Below, piece after piece: positions 1-5,807 of a DNA stretch of 5,807 bases (positions within the stretch are counted from its first letter, which is position 1; every line of letters begins with the position of its first letter). The stretch is taken from assembly GCA_002715545.1 (NCBI GenBank), contig PAZI01000018.1:12195-18001 (forward strand). The letters run 5' to 3'. Made by a program: the position numbers and the translations under genes. A model generated the notes under the pieces. The model worked only from the letters and a program-made list of their open reading frames with translations. It was not told the origin of the DNA and searched no databases. Origin of the DNA: Methanobacteriota archaeon (GTDB lineage: Archaea > Thermoplasmatota > Poseidoniia > Poseidoniales > SP79).

Positions 1-1368
1 TTCTTGGTCCTCGATTTCTTCTTCATCATCTAAGGCTTCTTCGTCATCATCTTCCTCATCTGATGAATCCATTTCTTCTTCATCTTCTTCTTCGGTCTTT
101 TCACTGACAACGCTCTGTTCGTTGTCAGCCTCGGGACGTTTGCGGCGGAAACGAAGATGCCAAGCCATAACTTGTTTGCGCAGATAGATAGTTCCCCCGA
201 TGGCAAATAGAATCAAGACAAGGAGAATCAATGATTCAATATTCAAGCCGCCTGGTGATGTGGTATCCCCCTCGATCAAGCCCAGTGTCTTGCCTATGAA
301 TCTCCAAAATATCAGAGTTAATCTTTCTCCTTCCGTAGATGCTCCGAATGGGATCAGGCCAATGAACCAATTCGCCAGGACAACAAGTAACGCTATTCCT
401 TCAATAACAAACAGGATAGGAAATAGATTAGCCCTATTTTTGAGCAACCACCGCTGCCTCGGTGTGGGCCTATCTTCATCGTTTGAAGTTTGGATAGTCT
501 CATCTTTATCTTCCTGCTCAGGTTCATCCTTCTCTTCCTCGTCACCATCTTCCTCGTCTTCTAACTCCTTGCTCGCCTCTTCTTTGTCAGCGTCGTCAGC
601 TTCTCCCTCCGAATCATCACCGTCATCTTCCTCTTCGTCATCGACTTCCTCTAGGTCCGACTCCTCTTCGTTCGGTTCTTCGTCGTTAGTTTCCTTTTCA
701 TGCGATTCTTCAGGTTCGGTTTCTTCTTTGTCAGAGTCTCCCTCACCCTCTTCCTCCGACTCTTCGTCATCTGATTCCTTCTCTTCTTTGTCTGAATCCT
801 CGCTGTCATTTTGGTCACTGTCAGCAGAATCCTGTTCATTGGTTGACTCTTTGTCGTCAGATTTTTCGTCATCCTCCTCATCAATTGTCTCATCGCCAAG
901 TCCTAGTGCGCTCTCTAATTCTCCAAGGTCAATGACGCCATTCTTGTCAGCATCGACATGTTCGATCAGTCTGTCAATCTGTGCAGGTGGCAAGTCAGCG
1001 AGTTTCAGGTTAAGGAGACCCTCGCGTAACTCACTCGCATCGATATCTCCAGAGTCATCTGTATCGAACTTTCCAAAGAGTGATTGAACTGTGACCTCAT
1101 TTGCCCGCATCCAATCTGCAAGAATTTCAATAACATTGTCAGCAACAAATTGGGCGTTGCAGTTTGGGCAGAATTTAGCGTCTAAAGGGACGACTGCTCC
1201 GCAAGCGCCGCATTCTCCAAGTCGGTCGTCGACCTCATGCCCTGAGAATTTCACGCCGCAGGACCCACATTCTTTGGAATCTATGGGAATCATCGTGCCA
1301 CAACGACCACATTCGGCCAACTGCTCCGTGCTCTCAGGTCCCTCTACGGGTTCTTCATCATCGGCCAT
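1..1368 (-). CDS. Zinc-ribbon / EF-hand / acidic two-helix membrane protein, partial (C-terminus beyond window edge)
   Basis: An open frame of 456 codons runs without a stop from ATG at 1368 to the window edge. Domains in order: two zinc ribbons with CxxC-x10-CxxC spacing (C20, C23, C34, C37 and C53, C56, C67, C70); two canonical EF-hand loops, DTDDSGDIDASE (102-113) and DADKNGVIDLGE (139-150), 37 residues apart as in a paired EF-hand domain; a low-complexity acidic stretch (157-296; 81 of 140 residues are Asp or Glu by my count); a membrane helix at about 316-339, a loop with an amphipathic segment (349-365), a second helix at about 379-396, then a basic patch and a second acidic tail. Basic residues flank the outer side of both helices, so both ends probably face the cytoplasm. 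A calcium-responsive or calcium-binding membrane protein is inference. The exact function is unknown. The start is chosen because it precedes the zinc ribbons and lies one TATA distance from a promoter-like element. Confidence 0.85.
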   Translation of the reverse strand, partial: MADDEEPVEGPESTEQLAECGRCGTMIPIDSKECGSCGVKFSGHEVDDRLGECGACGAVVPLDAKFCPNCNAQFVADNVIEILADWMRANEVTVQSLFGKFDTDDSGDIDASELREGLLNLKLADLPPAQIDRLIEHVDADKNGVIDLGELESALGLGDETIDEEDDEKSDDKESTNEQDSADSDQNDSEDSDKEEKESDDEESEEEGEGDSDKEETEPEESHEKETNDEEPNEEESDLEEVDDEEEDDGDDSEGEADDADKEEASKELEDEEDGDEEEKDEPEQEDKDETIQTSNDEDRPTPRQRWLLKNRANLFPILFVIEGIALLVVLANWFIGLIPFGASTEGERLTLIFWRFIGKTLGLIEGDTTSPGGLNIESLILLVLILFAIGGTIYLRKQVMAWHLRFRRKRPEADNEQSVVSEKTEEEDEEEMDSSDEEDDDEEALDDEEEIEDQE

Positions 1369-1390
1369 GACGCCAAGAGTGCCATTTGTT

Positions 1391-1400
1391 GTATAATATT
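1391..1400. promoter_or_regulatory. Putative shared TATA element between divergent genes
   Basis: The AT-rich element gtataatatt reads AATATTATAC on the minus strand and TATAATATT on the plus strand, in an otherwise mixed 69-base gap. Its centre (about 1395) lies about 27 bases from the leftward ATG at 1368 and about 26 bases from a rightward ATG at 1421. Archaeal TATA boxes usually sit about 25-30 bases upstream of the transcription start, so either transcript could begin at or next to a start codon. The minus orientation is stronger, having purines (GAA) just upstream where a BRE would lie. This rests on sequence and spacing only. Confidence 0.5.
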
Positions 1401-1420
1401 TCAGCGAAAGTCTCGTTGAG

Positions 1421-1441
1421 ATGGCAACCTTTGAGCGATGA
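1421..1441 (+). other. Six-codon upstream ORF (MATFER) overlapping the DUF835 gene start
   Basis: ATG at 1421 opens a six-codon frame ending at TGA 1439-1441, which overlaps the DUF835 start codon at 1438 as ATGA. The ATG lies where a transcript from the TATA-like element would start, so it could be a leaderless leader ORF coupled to the next gene by termination and reinitiation. It could equally be chance, or the trace of a frameshift at the 5' end of the gene. No peptide function is claimed. Confidence 0.3.
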
Positions 1442-2445
1442 ATCTCCCTCTCAACCTTGTGAGCGATGTTATCAGCCTCTTCGGGACGGCCGTCTCGATA
1501 CCTAGGAATGATGACCGTATTGCCTCACTGCTTGAGTTGGAACGACGAGCACATCTAGAGGGGCTTCGTCTTGTTGTTCTCTCTCGTCGACCTCCCCAAG
1601 AACTGCATTCTTTGTTGAGCCATGATTCAACCGAGGTCCACTGGCTTTCTGAAATGGATGTTGAGAATGCCATGCCAATGGAGTTAGAAATCGTGCTGGC
1701 CAAGATGCTGCACCTTGGTCAAGAGTGCCCTACTCTTGTGTGGCTTGAAGGGATTGAGTCTCTTGCAGTCCGTGGAGGAAATGAGCGATTTCTGACATTT
1801 ATGCGAAAGTTGAGTGATGAGATTACAGATCTTGAGATACTTGTTGTACTCTATTTTGATGATGATGCGTTCAAGGATACCGTTGCTGCCCAACTTCGCC
1901 GTGAAGCCCCTCCATATTCGGTGATAGGTACGCGTGATGGTAGAATCAAGACTGAGGCTGCAGATGGGAACGAAAGCACGGGGGGATTCCTGCCCGAATT
2001 GGTTGAGCCACCGCTTCATGTGTTAACGAGATTATCTGTATTCAGTCCTCAGATATTGAAGGAACGTATCCTAGCGTGGCGGAGCATGGGTCTTGATACC
2101 ACTGAGGTCGAACCGTTTCTGCACGCACCTGCAGATGAGATGGAGGCAGGGGTTCGTCGAATCGAATCAAAAATTGAGATGGCGGTCGAACTTGATCGGC
2201 GAGTAGACATACTTGAGCAACTTGGAGAAGCCAAGATGTCTGCAATCATGAGATTCAGAATCAGACAACTGACGGGTCTGGATGAGATTACTGAACAAAT
2301 CGATAGGATTCTGCAGTCGAAGACGAGTGATGAGATGTCTTCGCTTCAAGGTAGAACTGATTCCAGTGAACCAGAAAGCAACGCTCTAGCGAGTTCATTG
2401 ATTGGGTCTGACAGCGATGTATCTGATCGAGTTACAGGGGCATGA
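1438..2445 (+). CDS. DUF835 domain-containing protein
   Basis: A 335-residue soluble protein. Residues about 15-150 match the layout I know for the archaeal DUF835 family: a first strand and helix, then GLRLVVLSRRPP (42-53), the strand EVHWLSE (66-72), a hydrophobic strand TLVWLEGIESL (99-109), a helix with FLTFMRKLSD (118-127) and strand ILVVLYF (134-140). Residues about 196-296 are helical and charged, including the WxxxG motif at 214-218 that recurs in archaeal signalling and scaffold proteins, then probable coiled coil. Residues from about 303 are a Ser/Asp-rich tail without predicted fold, encoded opposite the hutH 3' end. DUF835 domains are often linked to signal transduction in archaea, but their biochemical role is unknown. 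ATG 1438 is the first possible start because an in-frame TGA lies at 1432-1434; no good Shine-Dalgarno site is visible. It is divergent from the EF-hand gene, so the two may be co-regulated. Confidence 0.8.
   Translation: MNLPLNLVSDVISLFGTAVSIPRNDDRIASLLELERRAHLEGLRLVVLSRRPPQELHSLLSHDSTEVHWLSEMDVENAMPMELEIVLAKMLHLGQECPTLVWLEGIESLAVRGGNERFLTFMRKLSDEITDLEILVVLYFDDDAFKDTVAAQLRREAPPYSVIGTRDGRIKTEAADGNESTGGFLPELVEPPLHVLTRLSVFSPQILKERILAWRSMGLDTTEVEPFLHAPADEMEAGVRRIESKIEMAVELDRRVDILEQLGEAKMSAIMRFRIRQLTGLDEITEQIDRILQSKTSDEMSSLQGRTDSSEPESNALASSLIGSDSDVSDRVTGA
2346..2445. other. 100-base tail-to-tail overlap of DUF835 gene and hutH
   Basis: The plus-strand gene stops at TGA 2443-2445 and hutH stops at TGA 2348-2346, so the last 33 or so codons of each are antisense to each other. 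The phase puts the third codon positions of both frames on the same base pairs. The HutH side looks native, as its C-terminal helix resembles other family members, so the Ser/Asp-rich tail of the DUF835 protein is probably the more flexible partner. I see no T-rich archaeal terminator after either stop, so the transcripts probably overlap too. Confidence 0.85.
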
Positions 2446-3863
2446 TGACGAATAACATCCAGAATCTGTTGCAAAGGTGCTGGAACCTGCACACCTTGCA
2501 TGTCAAGCGCTTTGCTTCCCGTCATCAATTCAACAGCAATGATTCCTGCGAGTTTTGACACACCTGCATGCGCCTTCCATCCTGCAGTGGCGGCATTTGA
2601 AACATGGTCTTCCTGTCCACCAGATGTTGGAGTCGAATGGATGGACGCGGGTGCAGCATGAATCTGGAGTTCTGATAGTGCCGCAGCAGCAACATAATGC
2701 GGAATCATCATGCCTGACTCCAAGCCAGGCTGTTCTGTGAGAAAGGAAGGAAGTCCAGTGGAATTTTCTGTGAGAAGAAGATCAGTTCTCCGTTCACTGA
2801 TTGAACCAAGTTCTGCAATGGCAATGGCAACCTGGTCGAGGACGATACCGATAGGCTCTCCGTGAAAGTGTCCTCCTGAGACAATTCGCTCACCGTCTTC
2901 TGTTGTAATGACTAAGGGGTTGTCCGTAGCAGAATTTAGGTCATCAATTGCTACCTCTTTCAGTCGCTTGAAGGCTGAACGACATGCTCCATGAACTTGG
3001 GGTGCGCAACGAATCGAGTATGGTTCTTGCACTCGACGCCCTGAGCTGACGTATGCAGGTTCAGCATTTCCTTGTAGAAGACTGCGAACCAATGATGAGG
3101 TCTCTTCCTGGCCTGGTTGCCTACGTAAGGCGTGAAGTTCAGCTAGGAAGGGGTCGAGTGAACCACCGAGCGCGGAGAGGCTCATTGTGAGGGCAACATC
3201 AGAGGCTGCAAGTAATCGATCCAGACTTTGGGAAATGTGTGCAGAATATGCGATTTGTAGACTGGTTCCATTGAGGAGGGAAAGCCCCTCTTTTGGTCCT
3301 AATAACAAAGGTTTGATTCCTGCTTCGGCAAGAGCCATTTCTGCAGAAATTCGTTTCCATTTGTTATCTTGCCATACATCAACCATCCCCTCTCCTATCA
3401 TCCCCATCGCAGCATGAGCTAGAGGTGCAAGGTCACCACTTGCACCAAGGCTTCCTATCCGGGGTACGACAGGAATGATGCGATGCTGCAGCATCGTTAG
3501 GATATGTGTAACAACATCGGGTCGAATACCACTGGCTCCCACTGCCAGTGCGTTCGCACGTGCCAGCATCATGGCTGCTGTTATCTCGGGAGATAATGGT
3601 TCACCAACTGCACAGGCATGAGAGCGGACTAGGTTGACTTGTAATTCTCTCAATTGTTCAGCAGGGATTGTGATGTCACATAAATCTCCAAATCCAGTTG
3701 TGACACCGTAGATTGCTTCCTCTTTTTCGATAACGCGTTGAACGACATTTAGTGATGCAATCATTCGTTTGCGAGCTTCATCCTCGATGATTGTGGGCAG
3801 GAATACTCTATCTGGATAGAGTTCTCGTAGGTTGAAGTCTCTGCCGTTGACAGTTCGCATCAT
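2346..3863 (-). CDS. hutH: Histidine ammonia-lyase (histidase)
   Basis: HutH removes ammonia from L-histidine to give trans-urocanate, the first step of histidine breakdown, in the cytoplasm. At about 505 residues it is of normal family length. Counting from GTG 3866 as residue 1, the Ala-Ser-Gly triad that cyclises to the MIO prosthetic group is at 142-144 in GSLGASGDLAPLAH. Other active-site matches to the Pseudomonas enzyme are Y53 (YGVTTGFG), H83 (RSHACAVG), N199 (LLNGT), Y283 and R286 (EPYSIRC), F334 (GGHFHGEP) and E419 (GGQEDHVS). All are present, so the enzyme should be active. The hutU stop gives TGATG with ATG 3863; an in-frame GTG at 3866 and a second ATG at 3860 are alternative starts. 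ATG 3863 is chosen for the TGATG junction, but ATG 3860 has the better spacing from the upstream GAGGTG. The 3' end overlaps the convergent DUF835 gene by 100 bases. Confidence 0.97.
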   Translation of the reverse strand: MMRTVNGRDFNLRELYPDRVFLPTIIEDEARKRMIASLNVVQRVIEKEEAIYGVTTGFGDLCDITIPAEQLRELQVNLVRSHACAVGEPLSPEITAAMMLARANALAVGASGIRPDVVTHILTMLQHRIIPVVPRIGSLGASGDLAPLAHAAMGMIGEGMVDVWQDNKWKRISAEMALAEAGIKPLLLGPKEGLSLLNGTSLQIAYSAHISQSLDRLLAASDVALTMSLSALGGSLDPFLAELHALRRQPGQEETSSLVRSLLQGNAEPAYVSSGRRVQEPYSIRCAPQVHGACRSAFKRLKEVAIDDLNSATDNPLVITTEDGERIVSGGHFHGEPIGIVLDQVAIAIAELGSISERRTDLLLTENSTGLPSFLTEQPGLESGMMIPHYVAAAALSELQIHAAPASIHSTPTSGGQEDHVSNAATAGWKAHAGVSKLAGIIAVELMTGSKALDMQGVQVPAPLQQILDVIRHHAPVTRSDTSLSDPINELARALLSGSLESVLP

Positions 3864-5560
3864 CACACCTCGTCCAAGGGCTTCGAGTTCATGGGAACAT
3901 CGATGCCGTGGTGTTCAGCTGCTTGGATTGCGCGTGTGTAACCAGCATCTGCATGGCGGAGGATACCGAGTTGTGGGTCTGTCGTCAGAACACGTTGTAG
4001 ACGTAGGGCAGCATCTTCGGTTCCATCAGCAACCACGACCATCCCTGCATGTTGCGAATAGCCGATTCCCACACCACCCCCATGATGGATTGAGACCCAT
4101 GAGGCTCCTGAGGCAACATTGGCCATAGCGTTCAGAAGTGGCCAATCAGAGACGGCATCTGATCCGTCAAGCATTGCTTCTGTTTCACGATTTGGCGAAG
4201 CGACACTCCCGCAGTCCAGATGGTCGCGGCCGATGGCGATTGGTGCAGTGATTTCGCCTGAAGCCACAAGCTCATTGATTGCCAAACCCATTCGTGCACG
4301 CTCCCCATGACCAAGCCAGCAGATTCTACTCGGTAGGCCTTGAAACGCAACCTGCTCATTTGCCATCTTTATCCAGCGAAGAAGTGCCTCATCTTCTGGG
4401 AATAATTCCTCGACCAAGAGGTCAGTACGATGGATATCTGCAGGATTGCCTGAGAGAGCGACCCACCTGAAAGGACCCTTTCCATCACAGAAAAGTGGCC
4501 GAATATAGGCGGGTACGAACCCAGGGAAACTGAATGCTCGGTCGCGATTGAGTCCACCAAGGACTGCTTGTTCGCGTATGTTATTCCCATAGTCGAAGAC
4601 GGTGCAACCTTGCTCTTGCATTTGGACCATTGCTTCAACATGACGGGCCATCGCCCTCTGGCTTCGTTGAATGACATCATCCCGATGCATATGGCGTTCC
4701 TCTCGTGACATCTTCTCGGTTTCAGGTGCGATGTAACCATCCAATGGATCATGAGCCGAAGTCTGATCTGAGACAAGATCTGGTCGAAACCCTCGTTCAA
4801 GAAGTTCGGGAAAAATATCCGCAGCGTTTCCAAGCAATCCAATAGATAGTGAACATCGATCACGTTTCGCCTGTTCGACTCGACTGATTGCCTCATCGAT
4901 ATCTTCGACCCAATCATCAAGGTATTTGGTACGAATCCGAGCATCAAGGCGTTCACGATCCACTTCAACGATGAGTGCGACTCCTCCGAGCATTGTTGTA
5001 GCGAGGGGCTGAGCGCCACCCATGCCACCGCATCCTGCCGAAAGGAAGATTCGTCCGATGAGATTAGAAGTTCCAAAGTTTGTACGAGCAGCTGCAGCGA
5101 GGGTTTCGTATGTACCTTGTAAGATTCCTTGAGTTCCAATGTAGATCCACGAACCAGCCGTCATCTGCCCGAACATCATCAAGCCCTCTGTCTCCATGGC
5201 ATCGAAGGTACCCTTCGTAGCCCAAGCTGGAACGAGATTAGAGTTAGCAATCAAGACTCTGGGTGCATCTGGGAAGGTACGGACGACACCGACGGGCTTT
5301 CCAGATTGTATCAGTAAAGTTTCATCTGGCTGGAGTCCTTCCAACATCGAACGAATTCGTTTCCAAGCCTCCCATCCTCGTGCACATCGTCCAGTTCCCC
5401 CATACACGATCAATCGCTCAGGGTCCTCTGCTACGTCTGGGTGGATGTTATGATGGAGCATACGCCAAGCGCCTTCCGTTGCCCAAGTAGAGCATGTGCG
5501 CTCAATTCCTGTAGGTATGGTGACCGGATGAAGAGAGCCCTTGGCCCAGTCATCGCTCAT
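3863..5560 (-). CDS. hutU: Urocanate hydratase (urocanase)
   Basis: HutU adds water to urocanate to give 4-imidazolone-5-propionate, using tightly bound NAD+ as an electrophile; it is the second step of the pathway. The 565-residue length is close to the family's usual 550-560. Landmarks: VYGGTGR (52-58), QSGKPVGV (85-92), IANSNLVP (104-111), [16 protein letters not shown] (131-146), the glycine-rich NAD+ site [10 protein letters not shown] (176-185), [10 protein letters not shown] (264-273), DYGNNIR (323-329), [13 protein letters not shown] (345-357), the ICW segment with the likely catalytic C414, [14 protein letters not shown] (446-459) and [15 protein letters not shown] (492-506). Two departures from the usual form are the Leu-to-Cys change in the usual GLGGMGG (C177) and an N-terminal LHHNIH (35-40) where most homologues have LMNNLD. 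The enzyme still looks complete. It lies 25 bases after the cyclodeaminase stop and its own stop meets hutH as TGATG, so the three genes should form one operon. Confidence 0.98.
   Translation of the reverse strand: MSDDWAKGSLHPVTIPTGIERTCSTWATEGAWRMLHHNIHPDVAEDPERLIVYGGTGRCARGWEAWKRIRSMLEGLQPDETLLIQSGKPVGVVRTFPDAPRVLIANSNLVPAWATKGTFDAMETEGLMMFGQMTAGSWIYIGTQGILQGTYETLAAAARTNFGTSNLIGRIFLSAGCGGMGGAQPLATTMLGGVALIVEVDRERLDARIRTKYLDDWVEDIDEAISRVEQAKRDRCSLSIGLLGNAADIFPELLERGFRPDLVSDQTSAHDPLDGYIAPETEKMSREERHMHRDDVIQRSQRAMARHVEAMVQMQEQGCTVFDYGNNIREQAVLGGLNRDRAFSFPGFVPAYIRPLFCDGKGPFRWVALSGNPADIHRTDLLVEELFPEDEALLRWIKMANEQVAFQGLPSRICWLGHGERARMGLAINELVASGEITAPIAIGRDHLDCGSVASPNRETEAMLDGSDAVSDWPLLNAMANVASGASWVSIHHGGGVGIGYSQHAGMVVVADGTEDAALRLQRVLTTDPQLGILRHADAGYTRAIQAAEHHGIDVPMNSKPLDEV
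3866..3871 (-). promoter_or_regulatory. hutH: Ribosome binding site of hutH inside the hutU 3' end
   Basis: GAGGTG, a Shine-Dalgarno match to the archaeal 16S rRNA 3' end, lies just before the hutH starts and overlaps the last codons of hutU. It is 2 bases from ATG 3863 and 5 from ATG 3860, which slightly favours 3860 as the main start. The position also fits translational coupling of hutH to hutU. Confidence 0.6.
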
Positions 5561-5566
5561 ATTTGT

Positions 5567-5575
5567 TCACGCCTC
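5567..5575 (-). promoter_or_regulatory. hutU: Likely ribosome binding site of hutU
   Basis: The minus strand reads GAGGCGTGA six bases before the hutU ATG at 5560, in the 25-base gap after the upstream stop. It resembles the archaeal Shine-Dalgarno sequence GGAGGTGA with one interrupting base. It supports ATG 5560 as the start and an internal position of hutU in an operon. Confidence 0.5.
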
Positions 5576-5585
5576 GATTCGTACT

Positions 5586-5807
5586 TCAAGGCATGCGAAG
5601 ACGTCCGTGTACAATGCCGAGAGTCGTCTCAGTCAGAGTACCCGCTGTCTCCTCGATCTCCTCAGTTCGAGCAGTCATTGCCGCTCCCTTTTCTTCATCG
5701 AGGTCCGCAGCATTGACACGAACATTGAGGCATGCTGAGAGGGCACTTGCATGAGCAAGAAGTGCGGCAGTCCCCGCATCGGTTACAGCGTTAGCATTTC
5801 CAGAATC
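5586..5807 (-). CDS. Formimidoyltetrahydrofolate cyclodeaminase, C-terminal part only (partial at window edge)
   Basis: The last 73 codons of a frame that enters from the right edge and stops at TGA 5588-5586. The visible piece begins DSGNANAVTDAGTAALL and continues with a Leu-Asn-Val-x-Val-Asn segment (27-32 of the fragment). This fits the end of the FTCD_C family, whose members carry GNPNAxTDAGVA followed by LNVxIN. The enzyme closes 5-formimidoyl-THF to 5,10-methenyl-THF with release of ammonia, recovering the one-carbon unit made in histidine breakdown. A separate transferase, or a transferase domain fused upstream, should make its substrate; the window cannot show which. Its position just before hutU supports the assignment. 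Because only the C-terminal end is seen, the start, full length and any fusion are unknown. Confidence 0.85.
   Translation of the reverse strand, partial: DSGNANAVTDAGTAALLAHASALSACLNVRVNAADLDEEKGAAMTARTEEIEETAGTLTETTLGIVHGRLRMP

Noticed and set aside
481..900. TC-rich low-complexity tract as a microsatellite or non-coding repeat
   Set aside because: It has no exact repeat unit and stays in frame as an acidic protein segment; the bias follows from Glu, Asp and Ser codons.
200..1087. Plus-strand serine-rich 295-residue open frame
   Set aside because: It is the antisense mirror of Glu/Asp codons (GAA, GAC, GAT read as TTC, GTC, ATC) in the minus-strand acidic gene, which has zinc ribbons, EF-hands and membrane helices in its own frame.
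1684..2019. 111-residue minus-strand frame opposite the DUF835 gene
   Set aside because: It is antisense to the DUF835 core, with no domain, start context or family resemblance.
2300..2480. Terminator for hutH or the DUF835 gene
   Set aside because: I found no T-run or stable hairpin followed by T residues on either strand near the two stops.
3832..4128. 98-residue plus-strand frame across the hutU-hutH junction
   Set aside because: It is antisense to two conserved enzymes, and its composition is that of a shadow frame.
4369..5139. 256-residue minus-strand frame inside hutU
   Set aside because: It lies on the same strand in another frame within a highly conserved urocanase reading frame and shows no recognisable family features.

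Overview
The window looks like part of an archaeal chromosome. My best guess is an uncultured marine euryarchaeon of the Marine Group II (Poseidoniales)/Thermoplasmata type; that placement is inference. It rests on a DUF835-family protein, which is typical of archaea, on a likely leaderless transcript placed one TATA distance from a start codon, and on a zinc-ribbon/EF-hand/acidic membrane protein. No rRNA or other marker gene is present to confirm it. The window is densely coded: the largest gap between genes is about 69 bases, and I see no tRNA, rRNA, CRISPR array or mobile element.

Left part (1-1368, minus strand): a protein of at least 456 residues whose C-terminal end runs off the window edge. 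It has two tandem zinc ribbons, two canonical EF-hand calcium loops, about 140 very acidic residues, a two-helix membrane hairpin and a second acidic tail. The serine-rich reading on the opposite strand is only the mirror of its Glu/Asp codons.

Middle (1369-2445): a short AT-rich divergent promoter region, then a plus-strand gene for a DUF835-domain protein. A six-codon ORF lies just before it and overlaps its start as ATGA. One TATA-like element sits about 27 bases from the start of the leftward gene and about 26 bases from the ATG of the six-codon ORF, so it may serve both directions. The 3' end of the DUF835 gene overlaps the 3' end of hutH by 100 bases on the opposite strand.

Right part (2346-5807, minus strand): a histidine-degradation operon read right to left, formimidoyltetrahydrofolate cyclodeaminase (C-terminal piece only), then hutU (urocanate hydratase), then hutH (histidine ammonia-lyase). 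hutU and hutH overlap or abut at TGATG. HutH makes urocanate from histidine and HutU makes imidazolone propionate. The missing hutI product would give formiminoglutamate, and a formimidoyltransferase plus the cyclodeaminase would pass the one-carbon unit to tetrahydrofolate. hutI, the formimidoyltransferase and the operon promoter must lie outside the window, if present.
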